Source of the DNA: DAOVRD01 sp964521715
GTDB taxonomy: Bacteria > Planctomycetota > Brocadiia > SM23-32
Direction of reading: 5' to 3'
Length of the DNA: 64,000 nucleotides
Assembly: GCA_964521715.1 (NCBI GenBank)
Contig: CAZFSS010000004.1
Span: 124,001 to 188,000 of the forward strand
Part shown: positions 16,560-25,675 of the stretch, piece after piece
Position numbering within the stretch: the stretch's first letter is position 1
How the letters are laid out: each line of letters starts with the position of its first letter
The notes under the pieces: model-generated
What the model saw: the letters and a program-made list of their open reading frames with translations, nothing else
What the model was told of the DNA's origin: nothing
Database searches by the model: none
Program-made: the position numbers and the translations under genes

Positions 16560-18974
16560 ATGTCCGAGACATGCTGGACCCTGAACGAGCAGGAGTACTT
16601 CGAGGCGCCCGGCGCCTGCGTGTTGGTGTTTCACGACTTCTATCCGTCCGGCTTCCAGGCGGGCGTCGAGATCATCCAGCACGGCGAGCGGGTGGCAGTC
16701 TGCGGCGACATGCGGGTGAGCGCCGCGTCCGGACGCTCCGCCGGCTACCCCAAGGTCGGGGAGCGCCACGTGAACGCAGAGGCCGGCGAGGCGGCCGTCG
16801 AGCTCAGCTACCCCGACCTGGACCTGAACTACCGCGTCCGGCTGCGGGCCGACGGCGACTCGATCCGCGTGCTGCTCGATCTGGCCGAGCCGCTTGATCC
16901 GGAGCGCATCTCCGGGGCGTGGTTCCGCATGGAGTTCTACCCGCCTGCCTTCTGGGGCAAGACGTTCCACCTGGGCGGGACGTCCGGCGTGTTTCCGAGG
17001 GAGCCGAGCCGGGCCGAGGTTACGGGCTCTGACGGCCGGAAGACGCTGGCGCCCCTTGCCGTCGGTGCGAGGCTGGTCATCGCGCCGGAGGATCCCGAAC
17101 GGCGCATGGTCATCGAGCAGGTCCGAGGGGAGCTGGAGCTTCGGGACGGGCGGAACAGCTCCCAGCAGGGCTGGTTCCAGGTCGCTGCGCCCGTGCCCGC
17201 CGACGCGACGGAAGGCGCCGTCGAGTGGATCATCACGCCGCACCGCATCGAAGGCTGGCGGCGCCCGCCCGTCATCTGCATCTCCCAAGTGGGCTATCAC
17301 CCGGACCAGGCCAAGCGCGCCGTCATCGAGCTGGACTCCCGGTGGGACGATCCGGGCGAGGCGGCGCTCATGCGCGTGGACGCCGACGGCGGGCTCGTCC
17401 AGGCCCACTGCGCGGGCCTCCAGAGCTGGGGCAAGTTCCTGCGCTACCAGTACGGGATCTTCGACTTCACGGAGGTGCGGAAGCCCGGCGTGTACTTCGT
17501 GCAGTACGCCGGGCAGTCGGCCGGCCCGTTCCGCATAGACCCGGAGGTCTATCGCGAGGGGGTGTGGCAACCGACGCTGGAGGTCTTCTTCCCGGCGCAG
17601 ATGTGCCACGTGGCGGCCTGGGACCACGGCCACGTCTGGCACGGCGCTTGCCACCTGGACGACGCGCTCCAGGCGCCGGCCCCGACGGAGCATTTCGACG
17701 GCTACCGGCAGGGGCCCACGACGGACACGCCCTATCAGCCCCACGAGCACATCCCGCATCTGAACGTGGGGGGCTGGCACGACGCGGGCGACACCGACCT
17801 GGCGGCCGGCTCGCAGGCGACCACGACCTTCGTCCTGGCGCTGGCCCGAGAAGAGTTCGGCGCGGACGTGGACCAGACGACCGTGCGCGCCGACGAGCAT
17901 CTGGTCCTGCTGGGCGAGCCCGACGGCGTCCCCGACATCGTGCAGCAGGTGGCCTACGGCGCGCAGTGCCTGCTGGGCGGTTACCGCGCGGTCGGGCACA
18001 GCTTCTGCGGCATCATCGACAGCGAGGCGCGGCGATACCACCAGCGCGGCGAGATATCCACCATGACGGACAATCTCGTCTACGATCCCTCGCTCGCCCC
18101 CGACGAGAGGATGGGCGACCGGTCCGGCCAGATGGACGACCGCTGGGCCTTCACCAACCGGGATACGTCACTCGAGTACAAGGTGATTGCGGCGCTCGCC
18201 GCCGCAAGCCGCGTGCTCCGGGGCTACGAGGATGAGCTGGCGCAGGAGTGCCTGGAGACGGCCGCGAAGGCCTGGGACTACGAGCAGACCCATCCGCCCG
18301 TGAGCCATCGGAGCGCATACGTCCCCCGAGGTCCCGAGGTCCAGGAGGTGCTGGCGGCCGCGGAGATGCTGATCACCACGGGCGAAGCCGCGTATCGCGA
18401 CCGGCTCGTCAGACTGCTGCCCACGATCGAGGAGCACGTTTCACGCGTCGGCTGGGCCATCGCCCGCGCCCTCCCGAAGGTGCGGGACAAAGCATTCCGC
18501 GAGAAGGTGCGGCAGGCGCTGGCCGGTTACGGGGACAAGCTGGCCGACGAACTGTCCGGCAACCCCTTCGGCGTGCCCTTCCACCCGCACATCTGGGGCA
18601 TCGGCTGGGACATCCAGGAGTTCGCCGTGGAGCAGTACTTCCTGGCGAAGGCGTACCCGGACCTGTTCGAGCCGGAGACCGTGATGTCGGTCCTCAACTA
18701 CGTGCTGGGCTGCCACCCGGGCGGCAACATGTCGTTCGTCTCGGGCGTGGGCGTCCGGTCCCTGACCGTCGCGTTCGGGATCAACAGGGCGGACTGGAGC
18801 TACATCCCGGGCGGCGTCGCATCGGGCACGGCCCTGATCCGGCCCGACTTCCCCGAGCTGAAGGAGGGCTTCCCCTTCCTCTGGCAGCAGTCCGAGTACG
18901 TGATGCCGGGCGCGGCGACCTACATCTTCTGCGTCCTGGCCGCGGACGCATTCCTGAACCGGAGGGGAGGCTGA
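16560..18974 (+). CDS. Glycoside hydrolase family 9 protein (endoglucanase/exo-glucosaminidase type)
   Basis: An 804-residue protein. It has an N-terminal beta-rich region of about 230 residues, an Ig-like CelD_N domain (from VICISQVGYHPDQAKRAV, about 238-330), and the GH9 (alpha/alpha)6 barrel. The GH9 nucleophilic-water aspartates are D408 and D411 in GGWHDAGDTD, and the likely catalytic acid is E779 in QQSEYVMPGAATY. Family members cleave beta-1,4 glucans or release glucosamine. No signal peptide is visible at the ATG (16560, GAGGAGC site), and no upstream start is possible without entering the ankyrin gene. Either it is intracellular or it is exported by a non-classical route. Confidence 0.85.
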   Translation: MSETCWTLNEQEYFEAPGACVLVFHDFYPSGFQAGVEIIQHGERVAVCGDMRVSAASGRSAGYPKVGERHVNAEAGEAAVELSYPDLDLNYRVRLRADGDSIRVLLDLAEPLDPERISGAWFRMEFYPPAFWGKTFHLGGTSGVFPREPSRAEVTGSDGRKTLAPLAVGARLVIAPEDPERRMVIEQVRGELELRDGRNSSQQGWFQVAAPVPADATEGAVEWIITPHRIEGWRRPPVICISQVGYHPDQAKRAVIELDSRWDDPGEAALMRVDADGGLVQAHCAGLQSWGKFLRYQYGIFDFTEVRKPGVYFVQYAGQSAGPFRIDPEVYREGVWQPTLEVFFPAQMCHVAAWDHGHVWHGACHLDDALQAPAPTEHFDGYRQGPTTDTPYQPHEHIPHLNVGGWHDAGDTDLAAGSQATTTFVLALAREEFGADVDQTTVRADEHLVLLGEPDGVPDIVQQVAYGAQCLLGGYRAVGHSFCGIIDSEARRYHQRGEISTMTDNLVYDPSLAPDERMGDRSGQMDDRWAFTNRDTSLEYKVIAALAAASRVLRGYEDELAQECLETAAKAWDYEQTHPPVSHRSAYVPRGPEVQEVLAAAEMLITTGEAAYRDRLVRLLPTIEEHVSRVGWAIARALPKVRDKAFREKVRQALAGYGDKLADELSGNPFGVPFHPHIWGIGWDIQEFAVEQYFLAKAYPDLFEPETVMSVLNYVLGCHPGGNMSFVSGVGVRSLTVAFGINRADWSYIPGGVASGTALIRPDFPELKEGFPFLWQQSEYVMPGAATYIFCVLAADAFLNRRGG

Positions 18975-19018
18975 GGCGGGCCCGGGGGCCACGGCGCGTG
19001 ACCGCACCGCGCGGCGCG

Positions 19019-20641
19019 TTACAGCCACTCCTGGGCCGTGTTGGATATGACGATGTGGCGGCGCCAATCGGGGGACGTGTCCGGAAAGTCCGTGCGGTAA
19101 TGCACGCCGCGCGATTCCTGGCGCTGGCGGGCGAACATGACGACCAGCCGCGACACGGTCAGCATGTTCTGGAGCTGCCAGCCCTGCGGATCGTCGAATT
19201 CCTTGTCCATCACGTAGCGGCACCAGAAGGTGATCATCTCGAGCGCCTCGTCGAGCTGGCCGCCGCTGCGCATCACGCCGACGTCCCGCCACATGAGGCT
19301 CTGGAGCGAGTTCTGGACGTCGTCCAGGTTCAGGCTGCCGTAGGCAGGTTCCTGGGGCAGGCCCTGGAGGGCGTGCACGGAAAGCGGCTCGGCCATCCGC
19401 TCCAGGCCCTCCATCGCCGTCCGCGCGCACCGGTGCCCGAAGGCCAGGCCCTCCAGGAGGGAGTTGCTGCCCAGGCGGTTGGCCCCGTGCAGGCCGGTGC
19501 AGGCCACCTCGCCGCACGCCAGCAGGTTCGCGATGTCTGTGCCGCCGTCCAGGTCCGTACGCACGCCGCCGATCATGTAGTGGGCGGCCGGACGCACGGG
19601 GATCAGGTCGGACGGCACGTCAAGCCCGAAGCGCCGGCACAGGCCGGTTATGGTCGGGAACCGGCTCTCGAGGTACTCCGCCGACATCTCGCGCACGTCC
19701 AGGTAGACGTTCGTGTGCTGGGTCCGCTTCATCTCCTCGATGATGCTGCGGCTGACCACGTCGCGCGGGGCCAGGTCGCCGTCCGGGTGGTATCCGGGCA
19801 TAAAGCGCTCGCCATCGCGGTTCCTCAGAACGCCCCCTTCGCCCCGCACGGTCTCGCTGATCAGGGCGCGCGAGGCGCCCGCCACGTAGAGCGTGGTGGG
19901 ATGGAACTGCACGAACTCCATGTCTTGCAGCGAGGCGCCGGCCCGGAACGCCATCGCGATGCCGTCGCCCGTCACCACGGGCGGATTGGTAGTCTCGCGG
20001 TAGACGCGCCCGCAGCCGCCGGTGGCCAGGATGGTCTGCTTGGCCCGGACCATCATCAGTCCGTGCGCCCGGTTCCATATCAGTGCGCCGTGGCAGACGC
20101 CGTCCAGCGTCAGCAGGTCAAGGGCGAAGGTGTCCTCGAACACGCGGGTGCTGCCACGCTCGCGCAGGTGCCGCGCCATGGTTTGGGCGATGGCCAGGCC
20201 CGTGGCGTCGCCGTGGGCGTGGATGACGCGCGCGCTGCGGTGCCCGCCCTCACGCGTCAACGCGAAGCCGGAGTTCTCGCGGTCGAACGGCACCCCCATG
20301 CGGACGAGCTCATCGATGCGCCGAGGGCCTTCATCCGTCACGAGCCGGACGGCCTCCTCGCTGCACAGGCCGCAGCCTGCCTCCAGAGTGTCCTCGAAGT
20401 GCGCCCGGGGGCTGTCACCCTCGGCGACGGCGGCGGCTACGCCGCCCTGCGCCTCGCTGGTGCTCCCCTCGCAGAGCCCCCCCTTCGTCACGACGAGCAC
20501 CGAGACATCCTCCGGAAGCGCCAGCACCGCGCCTGCGCCGGCGATGCCGCTGCCCAGCACCAGCACGTCAGTAAAGACCTGCGGGATGTTGTGGCTGCTG
20601 AAGTGGACCAAGTAACGCCGCAGCCGCAGTGGCTTTCTCAT
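19019..20641 (-). CDS. nadB: L-aspartate oxidase
   Basis: A 540-residue flavoprotein that oxidises aspartate to iminoaspartate for NAD synthesis. The FAD dinucleotide motif is VLVLGSGIAGAGA (about 26-38). The capping-domain signature is STSEAQGGVAAA, and the active-site region includes EFVQFHPTTLY, SETVRGEGGVL, PRDVVSRSI and HYMIGGVRTD. GANRLGSNSLLEGL is the FAD-binding C-terminal signature. The ATG overlaps the upstream stop as ATGA. No nadA or nadC lies in the window. It converges on the GH9 gene with a 44-bp gap in which no clear terminator was seen. Confidence 0.95.
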   Translation of the reverse strand: MRKPLRLRRYLVHFSSHNIPQVFTDVLVLGSGIAGAGAVLALPEDVSVLVVTKGGLCEGSTSEAQGGVAAAVAEGDSPRAHFEDTLEAGCGLCSEEAVRLVTDEGPRRIDELVRMGVPFDRENSGFALTREGGHRSARVIHAHGDATGLAIAQTMARHLRERGSTRVFEDTFALDLLTLDGVCHGALIWNRAHGLMMVRAKQTILATGGCGRVYRETTNPPVVTGDGIAMAFRAGASLQDMEFVQFHPTTLYVAGASRALISETVRGEGGVLRNRDGERFMPGYHPDGDLAPRDVVSRSIIEEMKRTQHTNVYLDVREMSAEYLESRFPTITGLCRRFGLDVPSDLIPVRPAAHYMIGGVRTDLDGGTDIANLLACGEVACTGLHGANRLGSNSLLEGLAFGHRCARTAMEGLERMAEPLSVHALQGLPQEPAYGSLNLDDVQNSLQSLMWRDVGVMRSGGQLDEALEMITFWCRYVMDKEFDDPQGWQLQNMLTVSRLVVMFARQRQESRGVHYRTDFPDTSPDWRRHIVISNTAQEWL

Positions 20642-23571
20642 CGTTCCTCGGAGAGTGCCTCGTAGTAGCGGTTCACCACTTCGCGGTAACGCGGCGAGAG
20701 GCGGTCAGCGGCCCCTTCGAACCGGCTGCGCAAGGAATCCCGCTCCGGCTCGGTCGGCGACGCGTCCCGCACGGCCATGTTGTCGGCCGCCGGGCCGGCA
20801 GCGTCCATGATGCGGCCCTCCTCCGCCGGCGGGGGCGCTTCCGGGCTCGCCTGCTGCAGGCTCCTCTCGGCGCGCTGCTGGTTGTACCCATCGACGAACC
20901 GGCGCAGCTCCTGACGGTTCATGCCCAGCTCGTCGAACACGCGCGGCGGCACGCGGTCCTCGTCCAACAGCCTGCCCAGCTCCTCAACCGCCCGGTCAAG
21001 GTCCTTCACGGCAAGCGGCCCCTCGCGAGCGCCGTTCGGAGGAAGCTCTCTGACGCCGTGTCCCTGGGACCCGGCAGCCGTCGCGGGCCCGGCCGCTCTC
21101 TGGGCCGTCGGTTCGCCGCCGCGCGCGGCACTGCCCTCGCCGCCGGCCGCCCGGCCCTGCGGCGCCTGACCGGATTCGGCGTTTCCGCCGCCGGCCCCGG
21201 CCTGCGCCCCTCGGGCCGCATCACCTTCGGAGCGGCCCCCCTGACTGCCGCTCTCGGATCGCACCTGCGCGCCGCCCTCTACGCCCTCCGGGGCTCCGGA
21301 TTCCGCCTGGCGAGGCCCCTGCTCTGCGCCGGCGCCGCCGGCGCCCGATGCCTGAGCGCCCGCGCCGCCGCCGCCCGGATGCGCTTCGCCTTGCCCGCCG
21401 GCCGGTTCCGCCTCTGCCGGCCCGGCTGCCTGCGATGGCCGACCAGCTGCCTCGGCCGGTCCCTGCCGCGCCTCTCCGACCGCTTCGCCCTCGCCGGGTT
21501 GACCCGGGGCGGTCCCGCCCTCGGCTGACTGCTGCCCTTCACGCCCGGCCTGGCCGCCGTTCTCCGAGCCGGCTTGGGCCGCCTGGCCGCGCCCCTGATC
21601 GGGCGTCTGCTCGAGGCGGCCCGGGGCGGATTCCCGCCCCGCCTGCTGCCCGCCTTGCCCGGCGCCCTCCTCAGCCCGGGCCGACTCCGGTCCGCGCGCC
21701 GTTTGGCCTGCCGATTCCGCGGGCTCGCCGGCGGGCCCCGCCTCCGTCGCCTCACGCTCGCGCCCCAGCAACTCCGCCACGCGCCGCGCCTGCTCTTGCA
21801 GCTCGTCACGCGCGCCCTCGCCGCCCGGTTCCGCGCCCTGCCGCGGCGCAGCCTCGGAAGCGCCGGCTTCAGCGGCATCCGGGCTCTGGCCCGGGCCGGC
21901 CGGCTCACCTGCCGCGCGTTCCTCACGCTGCCGCTGCTCCGTCTCCGGCCGGGACCCGCTCCCCTCCTGCTGCTCCGCGCGCCCAGACTCCTCGGCCTGG
22001 GCGGCAGGCGGCCCCGGGCGGGTCGGCGGTTCGGCCGCCCCCGGCGCATTCTGCGAGCCGAGCACGACGATGCGGCGCGTTTCCGTCCGCCCGACGTTGG
22101 GGGCCTGCGGCCGGCTGTCCAGGGCCTCGAGGTGGTAACTGATGACCGATCCCGCCGGGGCCGGTATTCCCACCAGCCCCCATTCGTACTGCGCGCGGTC
22201 GAGCCTGGGCGCGTGCGGCTCCTGGATGGTGACGGGCGGCCGGGCCACTCCGCCGATGCTGCACTGGATTCGGACGGCCGTAACCGCCAGGTCGTCGCGT
22301 GCGCTGTAGACGACGTGCGCCGTCTCCTCGGGACGGAGCTCAACGCCGTCCGCAGGTCCGTGCAGCGTGATCGTCGGAGCTTCGTCCTCGCGCACCACAA
22401 GTCTGAACTTCACCGGCGCCAGGCTCTGGAAACTCGACCCATTGGGGTAACGAATCGTCTCGAAATGCACCGAGTAGGCGTCCGACCGGAGCGCCGCAAA
22501 TGCAGCCTCCAGCGCCGGCGCGCCGTCCACGGCCTGCATCCAAACGCGGCGGCCGGAGTCGAACTGCATGTAGCCCCGGCCCGGCGGCAGGTTGGTCGAT
22601 GCCCGGACGAACACCTCCGTGCCGCTGAGAACGTCGGCGTCGCCGCCGTCAATCCTCCGGACCGGCAGGCCCGTGTACGCCGGCGGGCGCAACGTAAGCT
22701 GGACGCCTTCCACGACCGGCCGGGGCAGGGCGTGGATGCTGAACCTGTCGCTGCGGGTGTCGCCGGCGACGACGTAGTAGCTGCCGTCCTCCAGGACGGG
22801 CGGGAACTGTGCTTCCCAGAGCCCGCCTCCCGTCTCGGAAAGGAGGATGCGCCGCCCCTCGAAGCTCGCGCCTTCCCAGATGGCGCAGGCGCTCTGCGGC
22901 CTGGCCCCCTCGACGCGCACCTTCAGGCGCGGCTCGTCGCCCCGGATAACGTACATGTCCCCCGGCTCGATCTCGCTCAGACGCGTGGCCGTGGGCGGGT
23001 GTATGTCCGCCCGGGGCCAGAACAGCCGGCGCACGCTCACCATGGAGCTCTTGGGTGACACGACGGCGTAGAACACGAAGATCAGCAGCACGCCGCAGAG
23101 CGCCGCGCCGAGCCGAAGGTACCGCACGCGATCCACCGCCACGTGGGAGTCCAGCAGATGGATGTGCCGGGCGGCCTTCCTCCTGAGCAGCAGCTTCAGC
23201 TCGCCCGGCGTCTCGGGATCGTCCCGACACTGCAAGTAGCTGATAAGGGCGTTCCTCAGCTCGGGCTTCTCGGACTCCATCCGGCGGGCGATGTACAGGC
23301 GGCCGATGCGCTTGACGAGGGGGAAGAGGGACGCCGTCAGCACAGCCGCGCCAAGAGAGGCGAAGAAGGCGCGCGAGAAAGCGATCCGGCCCCATTTCTG
23401 AAGCACGAACGCGTGGTCGAGCAGCACCCCGCCGAAGACGGCGGCCGTCATGACGAGGGCCACCCACAGGTAGCCCCACCCCATCGTCCAGAAGATGGCA
23501 GACCGCCTGATGCTGTCGATCTTCAGCAGGACGGGATCGCCCTTGAGGACCTTCCTGGTGGACGGAGCCAC
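20638..23571 (-). CDS. DUF4175-like membrane protein with long low-complexity linker
   Basis: A 977-residue protein. Membrane segments are near residues 31-52, 66-88 and 150-171. A beta-rich region follows (about 190-510), containing Ig-like stretches such as ITLHGPADGVEL and VVYSARDDLAVTAVRI. Next come about 310 residues almost entirely of Gly, Ala, Glu, Gln, Pro, Arg and Ser (about 515-830), and a final folded-looking helical C-terminus ending in YREVVNRYYEALSEER. This layout matches large DUF4175-type proteins of unknown function. GTG 23571 has a GAGGAAG site. Translationally coupled to nadB, although no functional link is apparent. Confidence 0.7.
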   Translation of the reverse strand: MAPSTRKVLKGDPVLLKIDSIRRSAIFWTMGWGYLWVALVMTAAVFGGVLLDHAFVLQKWGRIAFSRAFFASLGAAVLTASLFPLVKRIGRLYIARRMESEKPELRNALISYLQCRDDPETPGELKLLLRRKAARHIHLLDSHVAVDRVRYLRLGAALCGVLLIFVFYAVVSPKSSMVSVRRLFWPRADIHPPTATRLSEIEPGDMYVIRGDEPRLKVRVEGARPQSACAIWEGASFEGRRILLSETGGGLWEAQFPPVLEDGSYYVVAGDTRSDRFSIHALPRPVVEGVQLTLRPPAYTGLPVRRIDGGDADVLSGTEVFVRASTNLPPGRGYMQFDSGRRVWMQAVDGAPALEAAFAALRSDAYSVHFETIRYPNGSSFQSLAPVKFRLVVREDEAPTITLHGPADGVELRPEETAHVVYSARDDLAVTAVRIQCSIGGVARPPVTIQEPHAPRLDRAQYEWGLVGIPAPAGSVISYHLEALDSRPQAPNVGRTETRRIVVLGSQNAPGAAEPPTRPGPPAAQAEESGRAEQQEGSGSRPETEQRQREERAAGEPAGPGQSPDAAEAGASEAAPRQGAEPGGEGARDELQEQARRVAELLGREREATEAGPAGEPAESAGQTARGPESARAEEGAGQGGQQAGRESAPGRLEQTPDQGRGQAAQAGSENGGQAGREGQQSAEGGTAPGQPGEGEAVGEARQGPAEAAGRPSQAAGPAEAEPAGGQGEAHPGGGGAGAQASGAGGAGAEQGPRQAESGAPEGVEGGAQVRSESGSQGGRSEGDAARGAQAGAGGGNAESGQAPQGRAAGGEGSAARGGEPTAQRAAGPATAAGSQGHGVRELPPNGAREGPLAVKDLDRAVEELGRLLDEDRVPPRVFDELGMNRQELRRFVDGYNQQRAERSLQQASPEAPPPAEEGRIMDAAGPAADNMAVRDASPTEPERDSLRSRFEGAADRLSPRYREVVNRYYEALSEER

Positions 23572-23639
23572 TTCGCTTCCTCGGCTGTTGCGGATGCCCG
23601 ACTGCCGCCGCCGGCCCGAAACGCGCCCGGCTCCTCACC

Positions 23640-23668
23640 ATTATATTGGACGGGGGATAGGGAGTAAA
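23640..23668 (-). promoter_or_regulatory. Predicted promoter of the DUF4175-like/nadB operon
   Basis: TTTACT, 17-bp spacer, perfect TATAAT on the minus strand, about 65 bp upstream of the GTG start; the clearest promoter in this part of the window. Confidence 0.65.
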
Positions 23669-23698
23669 CGCCGGTCTGGGGGGGATGCCGGGGCCGCG

Positions 23699-24142
23699 TC
23701 AGCCCTTGACGAAGCGCATGTGGTATCCGGCCTGCTTGCAGGCGGCGAACCTGTCCCGGCTGGCCTGCCGCAGCCCCTCGTCGTAGACGACGGCGAAGTC
23801 GCAGATGCGGGCAAAACGCTCGAATCCGTCGGGCAGGCCGTCGGCACTGGCCAGAATGAGCACGTCGGATTGGGCCTCGCCGGGATCGCCCGTGACGATG
23901 GTGACCGGTTCGATGAGCGGCTCTTCCGCTCTCTCGAGGCGGACGTGAGGGATGAATGCCTCCTGCCGGAAGGTCCAGAGGAGCAGGTCCAGTTCGTCCG
24001 CTTCGCCCTCGTCCCGCACGCGGATGCAGACGGTCTCGCCCTGCAAGTAATGGCGTTCGGTCCAGTCGCACACGAGGCGCAGCCTGTCCCCGGGGGAGAG
24101 CAGTTCAACGAACGTGGCCACTCTGTCGTGCTGGCCGTCCAT
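23699..24142 (-). CDS. holC: DNA polymerase III chi subunit-like protein
   Basis: A 147-residue protein resembling HolC, which links single-stranded DNA-binding protein to the clamp loader. Recognisable are the central LDLLLWTFRQEAFIPHV strand-helix (the family has LDEALW...FVPH), the DVLILASADGLPDGF segment, and the C-terminal YDEGLRQASRDRFAACKQAGY (split here as YDEGL and RDRFAACKQAGY), the family's E/DxLxxxARxRYxxYRxxG region. Last gene of the folP-cdaA-cdaR-pdxJ-folE run, 84 bp after folE. No holD partner is seen. A pole-like domain fold without replication function is the alternative. Confidence 0.75.
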   Translation of the reverse strand: MDGQHDRVATFVELLSPGDRLRLVCDWTERHYLQGETVCIRVRDEGEADELDLLLWTFRQEAFIPHVRLERAEEPLIEPVTIVTGDPGEAQSDVLILASADGLPDGFERFARICDFAVVYDEGLRQASRDRFAACKQAGYHMRFVKG

Positions 24143-24226
24143 TGCGGAGGGGTCTTTCCCCCGTCCCGTTAGAGGTGGCGACAGCGGCGCAATCCCCCTG
24201 CGACACGCGGCGCGCCGACAGCCGGC

Positions 24227-24796
24227 CTACCGGCCGGAGTCGATCAACGTCATGGCCTCGGCGCGGGTGGCGGAGTTCTCTCTGAAAATGCCCGTCACAA
24301 CGCTGGTCACGGTGAGGGAACCGGGCTTCCTTACGCCCCGCATCGTCATGCAGAGGTGCTCCGCCTGGACGACGACCATGACGCCCTTCGGGCGCAGCGT
24401 GTGGTTGAGGGTGTCCGCGATCGCGGCCGTCATGCGCTCCTGGGTCTGCAGGCGGCGGGCGTGCGCCTCGACGACCCGCGCCAGCTTGCTGATGCCCGTG
24501 ATCCGCCCGCCGGCCGGGATGTAAGCCACGTGCGCCCGGCCGAAGAAGGGAAGCAGGTGGTGTTCGCACATCGAGTAGAAGGCGATGTCCTTGACCAGGA
24601 CCATCTGGTCGTAGCGCTCCTCGGTGAAGATCTTCACCAGCTCGTCGGGCTTCTCCTCCATCCCGGCGAAGATCTCCCCGAAGGCCTCGGCGACCCTATC
24701 CGGCGTATCGGCCGCCACGCCCTTGGTGACATCGCGACCCAATCCCTCCAGGATCAGGCGAACGCCCTGACTGATCTTGTCGCGGTCAATCGTCAA
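24227..24796 (-). CDS. folE: GTP cyclohydrolase I
   Basis: A 189-residue enzyme converting GTP to dihydroneopterin triphosphate, the first step of folate (and queuosine) synthesis. Zinc and active-site residues are visible in YSMCEHHLLPFFG and in AEHLCMTMRGVRKPG. The start is a TTG at 24796 with GAGGAT upstream; no in-frame ATG exists before the conserved sequence. The presence of folP in the same strand run, and of queA and tgt divergently, gives this enzyme two local pathway partners. Confidence 0.95.
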   Translation of the reverse strand: MTIDRDKISQGVRLILEGLGRDVTKGVAADTPDRVAEAFGEIFAGMEEKPDELVKIFTEERYDQMVLVKDIAFYSMCEHHLLPFFGRAHVAYIPAGGRITGISKLARVVEAHARRLQTQERMTAAIADTLNHTLRPKGVMVVVQAEHLCMTMRGVRKPGSLTVTSVVTGIFRENSATRAEAMTLIDSGR

Positions 24797-24897
24797 GCTT
24801 CATCCTCCCCGTCCTAATCGACTCGGAAGGCAGAAACGGATTCCCGCATTGGCCGCTCGATTCCGGCACGCCGGCGGCTCCGCCCCAGGCGAGGGGA

Positions 24898-25629
24898 TCA
24901 GAGGAGCAACTCAGTCCGCCAGATGGTGTCCTTCATCTGCCGGACGGCCTCGCGGATGCCCACAAACACCGCCCGCGAAATGATGCTGTGGCCGATGTGC
25001 AGTTCGTGAGGCCGCACGGCGCGCACCACGCCGCTCACGTTCGCGTACGTGAGCCCATGGCCCGCGTTGACCACCAGGCCGAGCCTGCGGCCCAGCTCGG
25101 CCCCCTCCTGCAGATCGCTCAGGCAGCGATCACGCGCCTCGGGGCCCTGCGCGTTGGCGTAGCTTCCCGTGTGCAGCTCAACGAAGGTGGCGTCGAGTTC
25201 GGCGGCTTTTTCGATCTGGGCCTGTTCCGCATCGATGAACAGGCTCACGGGTATGCCTTTGTCGGTGAACTTAGCCACTGCGTCGCGGACCCTGTCGCTC
25301 TGCCCGACGACGTCCAGGCCACCTTCGGTGGTGACCTCCTGGCGGTTCTCGGGGACCAGCGTGACCATCGCGGGCTGGGTCTCCAGGGCGATCCGCACTA
25401 TCTCGTCGGCCAGGGACATCTCCAGGTTCAGGTCCACGGCCACGGTCTGTCGCAGCAGGCGAAGATCGCGGTCGCTGATGTGGCGGCGGTCAAGGCGCAG
25501 GTGGACCGTGATGATGTCGGCCCCGCCCAGTTCGGCCTCCGCGGCCGCCCACACGGGATCCGGCTCGTAGGTCTGCCGGGCCTGGCGGATCGTCGCCACG
25601 TGGTCAACGTTCACGCCCAGAAGAGCCAT
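24898..25629 (-). CDS. pdxJ: Pyridoxine 5'-phosphate synthase
   Basis: A 243-residue TIM-barrel enzyme that closes the ring of vitamin B6 from 1-deoxyxylulose 5-phosphate and 3-amino-2-oxopropyl phosphate. Signatures are LGVNVDHVATIRQAR at the N-terminus, ITVHLRLDRRHI, VTLVPENRQEVTTEGGLDV, ELHTGSYA and NAGHGLTY near the end. ATG 25629 (MALLGVNVDH) has GAGGGCG upstream; a start ten codons earlier is less likely. It lies 46 bp after cdaR. Confidence 0.96.
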   Translation of the reverse strand: MALLGVNVDHVATIRQARQTYEPDPVWAAAEAELGGADIITVHLRLDRRHISDRDLRLLRQTVAVDLNLEMSLADEIVRIALETQPAMVTLVPENRQEVTTEGGLDVVGQSDRVRDAVAKFTDKGIPVSLFIDAEQAQIEKAAELDATFVELHTGSYANAQGPEARDRCLSDLQEGAELGRRLGLVVNAGHGLTYANVSGVVRAVRPHELHIGHSIISRAVFVGIREAVRQMKDTIWRTELLL

Positions 25630-25675
25630 CGCCACGCCCTCGAAGACAGGCCAAACCACAGACCCCCTATTCTAC

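Noticed and set aside
21574..23058. Plus-strand open frame of 494 codons in the DUF4175-like region
   Set aside because: It mirrors the minus gene, part of it the low-complexity linker; no conserved motif.
24168..24179. Shared GTTAGAGGTGG string near 24168 and near 31214
   Set aside because: Only 11-12 bases, no flanking similarity or symmetry; likely chance.
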